Origin: Novimethylophilus sp036504375
GTDB lineage: Bacteria > Pseudomonadota > Gammaproteobacteria > Burkholderiales > Methylophilaceae
Direction: 5' to 3'
Length of the DNA stretch: 58,572 nt
NCBI RefSeq assembly: GCF_036504375.1
Contig: NZ_DASXVH010000028.1
Coordinates: 1-58,572, forward strand
Position numbers and translations under genes: made by a program. Position 1 is the stretch's first letter. Every line of letters starts with the position of its first letter. The notes under the pieces were generated by a model. That model saw nothing but the letters and a program-made list of their open reading frames with translations, did no database searches and was not told where the DNA came from. This document shows, in pieces, positions 8,398-18,107 of this stretch.

Positions 8398-9051
8398 ATG
8401 AGCCAGATCACCATCGCCCTGTCCAAGGGCCGTATTTTCGAAGAAACCACGCCGCTGCTGGAAGCGGCCGGCATCGTGCCGCTGGAAGATCCGGAGGCCT
8501 CGCGCAAGCTGATTCTGCCGACCAACCGCGACGACGTGCGGCTCATCATCGTGCGCGCCACCGACGTGCCGACCTATGTGCAATACGGCGCGGCTGATCT
8601 GGGCATTGCCGGCCGCGACGTGCTTTACGAGCATGACGGTAGCGGTCTCTACCAGCCGCTGGACCTGAAAATTGCCCAATGCAAAATGATGGTGGCGGTA
8701 CAGGCAGGCTTCGATTATTTCGGCTCGGTACGCAGCGGCGCCCGGCTGAAAGTGGCCACCAAGTACGTCAAAACCGCGCGCGAGCATTTTGCCGGCAAGG
8801 GCATGCACGTAGATCTGATCAAGCTCTACGGTTCGATGGAACTGGCACCGCTGGTGGGCCTCGCGGACGCCATCGTCGACCTGGTCAGCACCGGCAGCAC
8901 CTTGCGCGCCAACAATTTGAAAGCAGTGGAAGAGATCATGCCGATCAGCTCGCGCCTGGTAGTCAACCAGGCGTCGCTCAAGCTCAAGCGTACGCAGATC
9001 CAGCCGATCATCGATTCATTTGCCACAGTTGTGGCACAAAAACAGGGTTAG
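8398..9051 (+). CDS. hisG: ATP phosphoribosyltransferase, short form HisG
   Basis: First step of histidine synthesis: ATP plus PRPP to phosphoribosyl-ATP. The sequence starts MSQITIALSKGRIFEET and contains the PRPP loop LVSTGSTLRANNL. At 217 residues it is the short form, which lacks the C-terminal regulatory ACT-like domain; short forms are known to need the HisRS-like partner HisZ, which is not in this window. It leads the his run, 8 bases after murA. Confidence 0.95.
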   Translation: MSQITIALSKGRIFEETTPLLEAAGIVPLEDPEASRKLILPTNRDDVRLIIVRATDVPTYVQYGAADLGIAGRDVLYEHDGSGLYQPLDLKIAQCKMMVAVQAGFDYFGSVRSGARLKVATKYVKTAREHFAGKGMHVDLIKLYGSMELAPLVGLADAIVDLVSTGSTLRANNLKAVEEIMPISSRLVVNQASLKLKRTQIQPIIDSFATVVAQKQG

Positions 9052-9059
9052 GAGCCCTT

Positions 9060-10361
9060 ATGCTGAAAATCAGACGCTATTCGACCACCGACACCACCTT
9101 CGAGGCCTCGCTGCATCAGTTGCTGGCTTTCGAGGGCGCGCAGGACGACAAGATCGACCAGGTGGTCGCCGATATTCTCAGGGACGTAAAAACGCGCGGC
9201 GACGCGGCGGTGCTGGAATACACGCGGCGCTTCGACCGCGTCAGCGCCGACCAGTTATCCGACCTCGAATTGCCACAGGCGCGGCTTACCGAGGCCCTGG
9301 GCGGGCTGCCGGCCGAGCAGCGCGAAGCGCTCAAGCTGGCAGCCGAGCGCGTGCGCGTCTACCACGAGAAGCAGCTGATGTCCTCCTGGAGCTACACCGA
9401 AGCCGACGGCACCATGCTGGGCCAGCAGGTCACCGCGCTCGACCGCGTCGGCCTCTATGTGCCGGGCGGCAAGGCGGCTTACCCGTCTTCCGTGCTCATG
9501 AACGCGATCCCGGCCAAGGTTGCCGGCGTGGGTGAGTTAATTATGGTCGTCCCGACGCCAGACGGCGAGCGTAATCCGCTGGTACTGGCCGCCGCCGCGG
9601 TATGTGGCGTCGACCGCGTGTTCTGCATCGGCGGTTCGCAGGCGGTGGGGGCGATGGCTTACGGTACAGAAACCGTGCCGCAGGTGGACAAGATCGTCGG
9701 CCCCGGCAACGCCTACGTGGCCGCCGCCAAGCGCCGCGTATTCGGCGTGGTGGGCATCGACATGGTGGCCGGGCCGTCCGAGATTTTAGTCATTTGCGAC
9801 GGCAAGACCAACCCCGACTGGGTGGCGATGGACCTGTTCTCGCAAGCCGAGCACGACGAACTGGCGCAGGCCATCCTGCTGTCGCCGGACGGCGATTTCC
9901 TTGACCGCGTCGCGGCCAGCATCAACCGGCTGATTACCGAAATGCCGCGCAAGGAAATCATCGCCACCTCGCTGCTGGATCGCGGTGCGCTGATCCAGGT
10001 GCGCGATCTCGACGAAGCAGCCGAAATCGCCAACTACATCTCACCGGAACACCTTGAACTGTCGGTAGACGATCCGGTGGCGCTGACCAAAAAGATCAAG
10101 CACGCGGGCGCGATTTTCATGGGCCGCCAGACTTGCGAATCGCTGGGCGACTATTGCGCCGGCCCCAACCACGTATTGCCGACCTCGCGCACCGCACGTT
10201 TCTCCTCGCCGCTGGGGGTGTACGACTTCCAGAAGCGTTCCAGCCTGATCATGGTATCGGAAGCCGGCGCACAGACGCTGGGCCGCGTCGCTACCACGCT
10301 GGCTTACGGCGAAGGCCTGCAAGCGCACGCCCGTTCCGCGGAGTATCGGTTAAAACCTTGA
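9060..10361 (+). CDS. hisD: Histidinol dehydrogenase HisD
   Basis: Zinc enzyme that oxidises L-histidinol to histidine in two NAD-dependent steps. The protein contains GLYVPGGKAAYPSSVLMNAIP, VDKIVGPGNAYVAAAKR and DMVAGPSEILV, all signature segments, plus the zinc/base region SQAEHDELAQAIL. The start is ATG 9060, preceded by GGAG, giving 433 residues; a longer frame from 8679 overlaps hisG and is not the gene. Confidence 0.97.
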   Translation: MLKIRRYSTTDTTFEASLHQLLAFEGAQDDKIDQVVADILRDVKTRGDAAVLEYTRRFDRVSADQLSDLELPQARLTEALGGLPAEQREALKLAAERVRVYHEKQLMSSWSYTEADGTMLGQQVTALDRVGLYVPGGKAAYPSSVLMNAIPAKVAGVGELIMVVPTPDGERNPLVLAAAAVCGVDRVFCIGGSQAVGAMAYGTETVPQVDKIVGPGNAYVAAAKRRVFGVVGIDMVAGPSEILVICDGKTNPDWVAMDLFSQAEHDELAQAILLSPDGDFLDRVAASINRLITEMPRKEIIATSLLDRGALIQVRDLDEAAEIANYISPEHLELSVDDPVALTKKIKHAGAIFMGRQTCESLGDYCAGPNHVLPTSRTARFSSPLGVYDFQKRSSLIMVSEAGAQTLGRVATTLAYGEGLQAHARSAEYRLKP

Positions 10362-10362
10362 C

Positions 10363-10513
10363 CTAACCGCCGATAAACGCCGATGAAATTCAAAAGCAAA
10401 ATCATGCCTCGACAATCGAGGACTGGTGCCGCTGCAGAAATGCTGAATACCAATATGCGATTCTCTACAACTCCCGTAGTGATCGGCGTTTATCGGCGTT
10501 CATCGGCGGTTAG
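10363..10513. repeat. Inverted-repeat element built from AACGCCGAT units between hisD and hisC
   Basis: The left arm (about 10363-10387) and the reverse complement of the right arm (about 10480-10513) agree at 23 of 25 positions. Both are made of a 9-base unit AACGCCGAT behind CTAACCGCCGAT; the right arm has one unit more. About 95 bases lie between, including a small hairpin CCTCGACAATCGAGG. It has no reading frame. It resembles a REP- or MITE-like intergenic element; as RNA it would form a long stem that could attenuate or stabilise the his transcript. Confidence 0.75.
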
Positions 10514-10530
10514 CTGTTCATGGGGCCGGG

Positions 10531-11592
10531 ATGAGTAAATTCTGGAGCCAGGTCGTCCACGACCTTACCCCTTATGTGCCGGGCGAACAACCCAAGCTGC
10601 CGGACCTGGTCAAGCTCAACACCAACGAAAACCCTTACGGCCCCAGCCCCAAGGTACTGGAAACATTGCGGGCGGAAGCGGGAGATACGCTGCGCCTCTA
10701 TCCGGACCCCAACAGCGGCCGCCTGCGCCAGGCCATCGCCGATTACCATCACGTAACGCCGGCACAGGTGTTCGTCGGCAACGGCTCCGATGAAGTACTG
10801 GCGCATGCTTTCCAGGCGCTGCTCAAGCACGATGCGCCGATTCTGTTTCCGGACATCACTTACAGCTTTTATCCGGTGTATTGCGGGCTATATGGCATCG
10901 CCTACCGCCAGCTGCCGCTGAACGAAGCATTCGAAATTCGCGTCGACGACTATCTGCAACCTAACGGCGGGATCATTTTCCCCAACCCGAATGCCCCCAC
11001 GGCAAGGCTGCTGGCACTTTCCGAGATCGAACGTCTGCTACAGGCGAATGCCGACTCGGTGGTGGTGATCGACGAGGCCTACGTCGATTTCGGCGGCGAA
11101 TCGGCAGTCGGGCTGGCGGCGCGCTACCCGCAGTTGCTGGTGGTCCACACGCTGTCCAAGGCGCGCTCGCTGGCCGGGCTGCGCGTGGGCTATGCGGTGG
11201 GACATGCGGATTTGATCGAGGCTCTGACCCGGGTCAAGGACAGTTTCAACTCCTATCCGCTGGACCGTTTTGCCGAGGCCGGCGCGGTTGCCGCGATGCA
11301 AGACCAGGCATGGTTCGACGAGACGCGCGGCAAGGTGATCGCCAGCCGCGACAAACTGGTAGCCGAACTGGAAATGCTGGGCTTCGCAGTACTGCCGTCC
11401 GCCGCCAATTTCATTTTTGCGCGTCACCCGGCGCATGACGGCGCAGCCTTGACTGCCAGCCTGCGCGAACGCAGCATCATCGTGCGGCATTTCAAACAGC
11501 CGTCGCGCATCGCGCCGTTCATGCGTATAACGATAGGCACCGACGCCCAGTGCGCGGCGCTGGTGAACGCGCTGCGCGAAATTATTGCCTGA
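10531..11592 (+). CDS. hisC: Histidinol-phosphate aminotransferase HisC
   Basis: PLP enzyme that converts imidazole acetol phosphate to histidinol phosphate. Residues KLNTNENPYGPSPKVLETL open the fold, DEAYVDFGGES carries the PLP-contacting Asp, and HTLSKARSLAGLRVGY carries the PLP lysine. At 353 residues it is normal length. It is separated from hisD by the inverted-repeat element, so its expression could be partly uncoupled from hisGD. Confidence 0.96.
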   Translation: MSKFWSQVVHDLTPYVPGEQPKLPDLVKLNTNENPYGPSPKVLETLRAEAGDTLRLYPDPNSGRLRQAIADYHHVTPAQVFVGNGSDEVLAHAFQALLKHDAPILFPDITYSFYPVYCGLYGIAYRQLPLNEAFEIRVDDYLQPNGGIIFPNPNAPTARLLALSEIERLLQANADSVVVIDEAYVDFGGESAVGLAARYPQLLVVHTLSKARSLAGLRVGYAVGHADLIEALTRVKDSFNSYPLDRFAEAGAVAAMQDQAWFDETRGKVIASRDKLVAELEMLGFAVLPSAANFIFARHPAHDGAALTASLRERSIIVRHFKQPSRIAPFMRITIGTDAQCAALVNALREIIA

Positions 11593-11672
11593 TGGCCGGA
11601 CGATGCTTTATCCGTTTGACCATGTTGGGGTAGAATGAATAAAAATTTCAGCGACTTAGAATTTACTTTCAG

Positions 11673-12260
11673 ATGCGTCAAGCCCAGATAACCCGCAACA
11701 CCAAGGAAACCCAGATTTCCGTTTCCCTCAATCTGGACGGTTCGGGCAAGGCCAACCTCGCTTCCGGGCTCGGTTTTCTCGACCACATGCTGGACCAGGT
11801 CGCGCGCCACGGCATCATGGATATCGATGTCAGCGCACAAGGGGATTTGCATATCGACGCCCACCACACCGTGGAAGACATCGGCATCACACTGGGCCAG
11901 GCGTTCGCCAAGGCGATCGGCGACAAGAAAGGCATCCGCCGTTACGGCCACGCCTATGTACCGCTGGACGAAGCTTTGTCGCGCGTGGTGATCGATGTTT
12001 CCGGCCGGCCGGAAATGCAATACGACGTCAAATTCACCCGTGCGATGATAGGCAATTTCGACGCCGACCTGATCCATGAGTTCTTTCAGGGTTTCGTCAA
12101 TCACGCCCTGATCACATTGCACATCGACAACCTGCGCGGCAACAACGCCCACCACCAGGCGGAAACCGTGTTCAAGGCGTTCGGCCGCGCGTTGCGCATG
12201 GCGGTGGAAGCCGACCCGCGCATGGCGGGCGTGACGCCATCCACCAAGGGAAGTTTGTAA
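11673..12260 (+). CDS. hisB: Imidazoleglycerol-phosphate dehydratase HisB
   Basis: Manganese enzyme that dehydrates imidazole glycerol phosphate to imidazole acetol phosphate. The monofunctional 195-residue form is seen, without the phosphatase domain of the enterobacterial fusion. Metal-binding motifs DAHHTVEDIGI and NAHHQAETVFKA are intact, as is the LGFLDHMLDQVARHG segment. The 80-base gap before it carries no gene. Confidence 0.97.
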   Translation: MRQAQITRNTKETQISVSLNLDGSGKANLASGLGFLDHMLDQVARHGIMDIDVSAQGDLHIDAHHTVEDIGITLGQAFAKAIGDKKGIRRYGHAYVPLDEALSRVVIDVSGRPEMQYDVKFTRAMIGNFDADLIHEFFQGFVNHALITLHIDNLRGNNAHHQAETVFKAFGRALRMAVEADPRMAGVTPSTKGSL

Positions 12261-12340
12261 ATAGCCATCAGCAGAGCTTGCAGCCAACACCAGATATGCT
12301 TAATTTTTTGCTGATCGCCAAAAGCTGACAGCTATCCATC

Positions 12341-12982
<642 letters not shown>

Positions 12983-13000
12983 GCATTCAATAACACTACC

Positions 13001-13741
13001 ATGCTCATCATCCCCGCGATCGATCTCAAAGACGGCCATTGCGTACGACTCAAGCAAGGGCTCATGGAAGATGCCACGGTGTTTTCGGAAGACCCGGGCG
13101 CCATGGCTGCCACCTGGGTAGGACAAGGCGCGCAGCGCCTGCATCTGGTGGACCTCAATGGCGCGTTTGCCGGAAAGCCGGTCAATGAAGCCGCCATCAA
13201 GGCCATCGTCGATGCGGTGGGCGGCGAGATTCCGATCCAGCTGGGTGGCGGCATACGCGATCTGGATACTATCGAGCGCTATCTGGACGACGGCATCAGA
13301 TACGTCATCATCGGTACCGCCGCGGTGAAAAATCCAGGTTTCCTGCACGAAGCCTGCGATGCCTTCCCCGGCCATATCATCGTTGGCCTCGATGCCAAGG
13401 ACGGCAAGGTCGCGGTGGACGGCTGGTCCAAGCTGACCGGCCATGACGTGCTCGACCTGGCCCGCAGATTCGAAGGCTACGGCGTCGAAGCCGTGGTGTA
13501 TACCGACATCGGCCGCGACGGTATGCTCACCGGCGTCAATATCGAAGCCACAGTGGCTTTGGCGCAAGGATTGAAGATTCCGGTCATCGCCAGCGGCGGC
13601 ATCACCAACCTGGAAGACGTCAAGCGCCTCTGCGCAGTGGAAAGCGAAGGCATCATGGGCGCCATCACCGGCCGCGCGATTTACGAAGGCACGCTGGACT
13701 TCGCTGCTGCCCAGGCGCTGGCCAACGAATTGAGTGGCTGA
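13001..13741 (+). CDS. hisA: ProFAR isomerase HisA
   Basis: Beta/alpha-barrel isomerase that opens the ribose of ProFAR to PRFAR. It begins MLIIPAIDLKDGHCVRLKQG with the catalytic Asp in IPAIDLK, and has the phosphate-binding ASGGITNLEDV near the C-terminus. The catalytic Asp of the second half-barrel is in VVYTDIGRDGML. Length 246 matches the family. Confidence 0.96.
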   Translation: MLIIPAIDLKDGHCVRLKQGLMEDATVFSEDPGAMAATWVGQGAQRLHLVDLNGAFAGKPVNEAAIKAIVDAVGGEIPIQLGGGIRDLDTIERYLDDGIRYVIIGTAAVKNPGFLHEACDAFPGHIIVGLDAKDGKVAVDGWSKLTGHDVLDLARRFEGYGVEAVVYTDIGRDGMLTGVNIEATVALAQGLKIPVIASGGITNLEDVKRLCAVESEGIMGAITGRAIYEGTLDFAAAQALANELSG

Positions 13742-13754
13742 TGGAATCTGCTTC

Positions 13755-14513
13755 ATGGGCTTAGCCAAACGCATCATTCCCTGCATGGACGTCACTTGCG
13801 GCCGCGTGGTCAAGGGTGTGAATTTCGTCGAGCTGCGCGATGCCGGCGATCCGGTGGAGATTGCCAGAAGATACGATGAACAAGGTGCCGACGAGTTGAC
13901 CTTTCTCGACATCACCGCCAGCTCGGACAATCGCGGCCTGATTTTCCATATCGTCGAAGCCGTCGCCTCGCAGGTATTCATCCCCTTGACCGTGGGCGGC
14001 GGCGTGCGCGCGGTGGAAGACGTGCGCAACCTGCTCAACGCCGGTGCCGACAAGGTCAGCATCAACACCGCCGCGGTGGTCAATCCGCAACTGGTGGCAG
14101 ACGCCGCCGGCCGCTTCGGCTCGCAGTGCATCGTCGTGGCAATCGACGCCAAGCGCGTCGGCGATCATTGGGAGGTCTTCACCCACGGCGGCCGCAAACC
14201 CACCGGCTTGAACGCGGTAGAATGGGCGCAGCGCATGACGGCACTGGGCGCCGGCGAAATCCTGCTCACCAGCATGGACCGCGATGGCACCAAAAGCGGC
14301 TTCGACCTGGAACTGACGCGCGCCATCAGCGACGCGGTGGAAGTGCCCATCATCGCCAGCGGCGGCGTCGGCAATCTGGATCACCTGGTGGAAGGCGTCA
14401 AGCAAGGCGGCGCGGATGCGGTGCTGGCCGCCAGCATTTTCCACTATGGCGAATATTCGGTACTGCAGGCTAAACAATACATGAGAGAGCATGGCATCGA
14501 GGTGAGACTATGA
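13755..14513 (+). CDS. hisF: Imidazole glycerol phosphate synthase cyclase subunit HisF
   Basis: Barrel subunit that combines PRFAR with ammonia from HisH to give imidazole glycerol phosphate and AICAR. The N-terminus GLAKRIIPCMDV and the segments LTVGGGVRAVEDV and IIASGGVGNLDH are diagnostic. The start is set at ATG 13755, giving 252 residues, because HisF proteins begin M-x-L-A-K-R-I-I-P; a start at 13734 would overlap hisA. Its stop overlaps the hisI start. Confidence 0.96.
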   Translation: MGLAKRIIPCMDVTCGRVVKGVNFVELRDAGDPVEIARRYDEQGADELTFLDITASSDNRGLIFHIVEAVASQVFIPLTVGGGVRAVEDVRNLLNAGADKVSINTAAVVNPQLVADAAGRFGSQCIVVAIDAKRVGDHWEVFTHGGRKPTGLNAVEWAQRMTALGAGEILLTSMDRDGTKSGFDLELTRAISDAVEVPIIASGGVGNLDHLVEGVKQGGADAVLAASIFHYGEYSVLQAKQYMREHGIEVRL

Positions 14514-14902
14514 CCGAAAGCTGGCTCAACAAGGTCAACTGGACGCATGACGGGCTGGTGCCGGTCATCACGCAGGAAGCCGGTACCGGCAAGGTACTGA
14601 TGTTCGCCTGGATGGACCGCGAGGCGCTCAGGTTGACCGTCGAAACCGGCCATGCGGTGTACTGGTCGCGCTCCCGCAAGAAACTGTGGCACAAGGGCGA
14701 GGAGTCCGGCCATGTACAGCAGGTGAGGGAAATCCGCCTGGATTGCGACGAAGACGTAATCCTGCTGACGGTGGAACAGTTGGGCGGCATTGCCTGTCAT
14801 ACTGGCCGTCATAGCTGCTTTTTCCAGAAACTGGAAGAAAAGCAGTGGGTCACGGATGAGCCGGTGCTGAAGAATCCAGAGGACATTTATCGTCATGAGT
14901 GA
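14510..14902 (+). CDS. hisI: Phosphoribosyl-AMP cyclohydrolase HisI
   Basis: Zinc enzyme that opens the adenine ring of phosphoribosyl-AMP. Key segments are MFAWMDREALRLTVETG, VYWSRSRKKLWHKGEESGH and the metal-binding cysteines in IRLDCDED and GGIACHTGRHSCFF. The 130-residue stand-alone form is used, with HisE as a separate gene. It overlaps hisF by ATGA and hisE by 8 bases. Confidence 0.96.
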   Translation: MTESWLNKVNWTHDGLVPVITQEAGTGKVLMFAWMDREALRLTVETGHAVYWSRSRKKLWHKGEESGHVQQVREIRLDCDEDVILLTVEQLGGIACHTGRHSCFFQKLEEKQWVTDEPVLKNPEDIYRHE

Positions 14903-15215
14903 CATCCTCGACCGTCTGGCCGAAGCGCTGGAAGCGCGTAAACACGCCGACCCGCAGTCGTCCTACGTGGCGAAGCTGTACGCCAGGGGCACCGACAGCA
15001 TCCTGAAGAAAGTGGGCGAGGAAGCCGCTGAAACCATCATCGCGGCCAAGGGCGGCGACCGCGAGCAGATCGTTTATGAAACCGCCGACCTGTGGTTCCA
15101 CACGCTGGTGATGCTGGCCAATGCGGGCCTGCATCCAAACGACGTGCTGAACGAACTGGCCCGGCGTGAAGGCCTGTCCGGAATTACAGAAAAAGCAGCG
15201 AGGAAAGACCAATGA
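14895..15215 (+). CDS. hisE: Phosphoribosyl-ATP pyrophosphatase HisE
   Basis: MazG-like all-alpha enzyme that hydrolyses phosphoribosyl-ATP to phosphoribosyl-AMP. The metal-binding helix KKVGEEAAETIIAAKGGD and the following ETADLWFHTLVMLA are typical. Length 106 is normal. It is the last histidine gene of the run and overlaps the HIT gene by 4 bases. Confidence 0.95.
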   Translation: MSDILDRLAEALEARKHADPQSSYVAKLYARGTDSILKKVGEEAAETIIAAKGGDREQIVYETADLWFHTLVMLANAGLHPNDVLNELARREGLSGITEKAARKDQ

Positions 15216-15550
15216 GCGATTGTATTTTCTGCAAAATCGCCAAGGGCGAAATTCCCAGCAAAAAACTTTACGAAGACGACGAGGTAATCGCCTTCCACGA
15301 CATCCGCCCCATTGCTCCGGTGCATTTTTTGCTGATGCCCAGACTGCATGTGGAAAGCCTGAATGAATGCAGCGAAGTACATGCAGCGCTGTTGGCAAAA
15401 ATGCTGTTGCTGGGCAGCCGGCTGGCAAAAGAACAAGGCCTGGGTACGGGGTTCCGTACCATGATCAATACCGGAACAGGCGGTGGACAAGAAGTCTTCC
15501 ACTTGCATTTCCATATATTCGGCGGCAGTGCGGCGCTGCCTAAAACTTGA
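15212..15550 (+). CDS. hinT: HIT-family purine nucleoside phosphoramidase
   Basis: Histidine-triad nucleotide hydrolase of the HinT type. It starts MSDCIFCKIAKGEIPSK and ends with the triad HLHFHIFGG (His97, His99, His101); the N-terminal Cys pair and His29 region (FHDIRPIAPVHFL) are typical of zinc-binding HIT proteins. At 112 residues it is complete. It overlaps hisE, a common betaproteobacterial arrangement between his and tat genes. Confidence 0.93.
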   Translation: MSDCIFCKIAKGEIPSKKLYEDDEVIAFHDIRPIAPVHFLLMPRLHVESLNECSEVHAALLAKMLLLGSRLAKEQGLGTGFRTMINTGTGGGQEVFHLHFHIFGGSAALPKT

Positions 15551-15570
15551 GCAGGTCATAGGAGAAACAA

Positions 15571-15789
15571 ATGGGATCGTTCAGTATTTGGCATTGGCTG
15601 ATAGTTCTGGTTATCGTTCTGCTGATTTTCGGCACCAAGAAATTACGCAATATCGGCGGAGATCTCGGTGGCGCGGTGAAAAACTTCAAGGATGCGATGC
15701 GCGAAGAGCAGGCTGCACCCAAAGTGGAACAGAAACCCGATGGCTCCGTCATTGAAGGCGAAGTCACCCAAAAAACCAAAAGCCAATAA
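15571..15789 (+). CDS. tatA: Sec-independent translocase subunit TatA
   Basis: Pore-forming subunit of the twin-arginine translocation system, which exports folded proteins. One N-terminal membrane helix (about residues 5-21) is followed by the FGTKKLRNIGGDLGGAVKNF amphipathic hinge. At 72 residues it is normal. AGGAGA-type ribosome binding site (aggagaaacaa) precedes the ATG. The window also contains Tat-relevant cofactor pathways (Moco), whose enzymes often use this route. Confidence 0.95.
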   Translation: MGSFSIWHWLIVLVIVLLIFGTKKLRNIGGDLGGAVKNFKDAMREEQAAPKVEQKPDGSVIEGEVTQKTKSQ

Positions 15790-15838
15790 AACGACGACGC
15801 CAGCTTCAGTCGATTAAGCCGGCACTGCCTCATTTTGC

Positions 15839-16153
15839 ATGTTTGACGTCGCCTTCTCGGAAATTCTGGTCATCGCCGTTGTGGCGCTGATTGTGATCGG
15901 CCCGGAGAAACTGCCCAAGGTAGCACGCACGCTGGGACTGTTGACGGGGCGTTTGCAGCGTTACGTGTCATCGGTGAAAGCGGACATCGAGCGCGAAATG
16001 CGCATGGAAGACATGCGTAAACTGGAAGAAGAAACGCGGCAGAGCATCCTCGATGTCAAGTCCGACGTAGCGGCCGAAGCAGGGAAAATGGAGCACTCCA
16101 TCAAAACTGCTACGGATATCAACGCGCCGGACAAGCCCGAATCCCCAACATGA
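15839..16153 (+). CDS. tatB: Sec-independent translocase subunit TatB
   Basis: Receptor partner of TatC in the Tat system. It starts MFDVAFSEILVIAVVALIVI, with the helix followed by GPEKLPKVARTLG, the TatB hinge motif. A charged amphipathic region follows (about residues 45-80). At 104 residues it is on the short side but in range. It overlaps tatC by 4 bases. Confidence 0.94.
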   Translation: MFDVAFSEILVIAVVALIVIGPEKLPKVARTLGLLTGRLQRYVSSVKADIEREMRMEDMRKLEEETRQSILDVKSDVAAEAGKMEHSIKTATDINAPDKPESPT

Positions 16154-16875
16154 GCGAGCAGGAAACCTTTATCGCCCATCTGATCGAGTTACGCGATCGA
16201 TTGTTGCATATGGTGGTCGGCTTCCTGCTGACCTTCATCTGCCTCTTCCCTTTCGCCAACAAGCTTTATTCGCTACTGGCGCAGCCTTTGCTGTCACGGC
16301 TCCCGGCCGGCGGCAAGCTGATCGCCACGGCAGTGACGACGCCGTTTTTTGTGCCGATGAAAGTCGCAATGCTGGCCGCCGTAGTGCTGTCGCTGCCTTA
16401 CACGCTATACCAGGCATGGAGCTTCATCGCACCGGGGCTTTATGCTCACGAAAGGCGTTTCGTGCTGCCGCTGGTTGTCACCAGCACGCTGCTGTTTCTG
16501 ACAGGGATGGCTTTCGCCTATTTCCTGGTATTTCCGGTGATTTTCGGCTTCATCGTCGGTACCGCGCCGGCCGGTGTCGCGGTCATGACGGACATCGGCA
16601 ATTACCTGGATTTCGTCATTACGCTGTTTCTTGCCTTCGGCCTCGCATTCGAGGTGCCGGTGGTGGTCGTGGTGCTGGTGCGCATGGGCATCGTGAGCGT
16701 GCAGGTGCTACAGGAGGTTCGTTCCTACGTGATCGTCGGCGCTTTCGTCATCGGCGCCATTTTCACGCCGCCCGACGTGGTGTCGCAGATCATGCTGGCG
16801 GTGCCGCTATGGCTGCTTTACGAAGCCGGAATACTAGCTGCGCGGCTGATGGGCCGGAATCGCCAAGCAGTCTGA
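16150..16875 (+). CDS. tatC: Sec-independent translocase subunit TatC
   Basis: Six-helix membrane protein that recognises twin-arginine signal peptides. The N-terminus FIAHLIELRDRLLHMV and the periplasmic-loop segment YTLYQAWSFIAPGLYAHERR are diagnostic, and later helices include the FEVPVVVVVLVRMGIV region. Length 241 is normal. It ends 4 bases before the convergent protease gene. Confidence 0.97.
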   Translation: MSEQETFIAHLIELRDRLLHMVVGFLLTFICLFPFANKLYSLLAQPLLSRLPAGGKLIATAVTTPFFVPMKVAMLAAVVLSLPYTLYQAWSFIAPGLYAHERRFVLPLVVTSTLLFLTGMAFAYFLVFPVIFGFIVGTAPAGVAVMTDIGNYLDFVITLFLAFGLAFEVPVVVVVLVRMGIVSVQVLQEVRSYVIVGAFVIGAIFTPPDVVSQIMLAVPLWLLYEAGILAARLMGRNRQAV

Positions 16876-16879
16876 GCGT

Positions 16880-18028
16880 TTAGTTTTGCTGCGCCGCTTC
16901 CGGTTTGGGTCTGCGTCCGATCGTCGCAGTCAGCGATTTTTCCACGCCGTTGCGCATGACCTTGAGCGTAGCGGAACTGTTCGGCTTGAGCGCTGAAATC
17001 AGGGTGAGCATGCCGGAAGTATCCTGAATTCTCTTGCCATTGATTTCCAACAGAATATCGCCTGGCCGCACGCCCGCCTTGTCAGCCGGCCCGCCGCGCA
17101 GAATGCCGGCGATCAATGCGCCTGAAGCATCCTTGAGATGAAAGGATTCAGCCAGTTCCGGCGTGACATCCTGCGCTTCCACGCCCACCCAGCCGCGCGT
17201 CACGCTGCCCTGCCGCACGATCTGCTCCATCACCTGTTGCGCCAGGCTCACCGGGATGGCGAAGCCTATCCCCATGGAACCGCCGCTGCGGGAATAGATC
17301 GCGCTATTAACACCGATCAGGTGGCCTTCGATGTCGACCAGCGCTCCGCCGGAATTGCCCGGATTGATCGGTGCATCGGTCTGGATGAAATTCTCGAAGG
17401 TATTGATGCCCAGATGATTGCGCCCCAACGCACTGACGATGCCCTGGGTTACGGTCTGGCCAACGCCGAAAGGATTGCCAATCGCGAGCACGACATCGCC
17501 GATGCCAAGCTGATCCGAACGGCCGAAGATGATCGCCGGCAGATTCTTCGCATCCACCTTGATGACTGCGAGGTCGGTTTCGGGGTCGGTACCCACCACC
17601 TTGGCCGGCAAGGTTCGCCCGTCCGCCAGCGCGACCTCGATCTCGTCAGCGGTTTCCACGACATGGTGATTGGTAAGTATCAGCCCCTGCGCGCTGACGA
17701 TGACGCCGGAACCCAGGCTGTTTTCCTTTTGCGGCGGTTCGTCGCCGGGATCGCCGAAAAAATGCCTGAGTATCGGATCGTTCAGGCGGGGATCGACCGT
17801 TTTGGCGGGTTCTTTGCTGGTAAAAATATTAACCACAGATGGCATGGCCCGCTGTGCGGCCAGCCGATATGAGCCGGCGGTATTGATTTCTTGTTTGGCA
17901 GCCGCCTGCTTCACTTCGATGATGTGTTCGCGCCGCGCCAGAAGATCGGGATGAAAAATCTGTATTACAAAAACGATACCCAGACTGATCGTGACGCTTT
18001 GTGTAAAAATGAGCCAGAATTTTTTCAT
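16880..18028 (-). CDS. Membrane-anchored serine protease, DegS-like (one PDZ domain)
   Basis: Periplasmic trypsin-like protease of the HtrA family, anchored by an N-terminal helix (residues about 5-25). Catalytic residues are His122 (TNHHVVE), Asp152 (TDLAVIKVD) and Ser226 (NPGNSGGALVD). One PDZ domain follows (about 280-370, with GGPADKAGVRPGDILLEING), so the layout is that of DegS rather than DegP with two PDZ domains. The start is ATG 18028 (MKKFWLIF); a longer frame to 18118 would overlap the divergent gene. Role in envelope stress signalling is inferred. Confidence 0.92.
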   Translation of the reverse strand: MKKFWLIFTQSVTISLGIVFVIQIFHPDLLARREHIIEVKQAAAKQEINTAGSYRLAAQRAMPSVVNIFTSKEPAKTVDPRLNDPILRHFFGDPGDEPPQKENSLGSGVIVSAQGLILTNHHVVETADEIEVALADGRTLPAKVVGTDPETDLAVIKVDAKNLPAIIFGRSDQLGIGDVVLAIGNPFGVGQTVTQGIVSALGRNHLGINTFENFIQTDAPINPGNSGGALVDIEGHLIGVNSAIYSRSGGSMGIGFAIPVSLAQQVMEQIVRQGSVTRGWVGVEAQDVTPELAESFHLKDASGALIAGILRGGPADKAGVRPGDILLEINGKRIQDTSGMLTLISALKPNSSATLKVMRNGVEKSLTATIGRRPKPEAAQQN

Positions 18029-18107
18029 AATTGGCGTTAGCTTATCAGGAATCCGGCCGGTTTCAGGAACGCGAATGCCTCGGAAGCTATTGAGTCTGGA
18101 GCAATAA

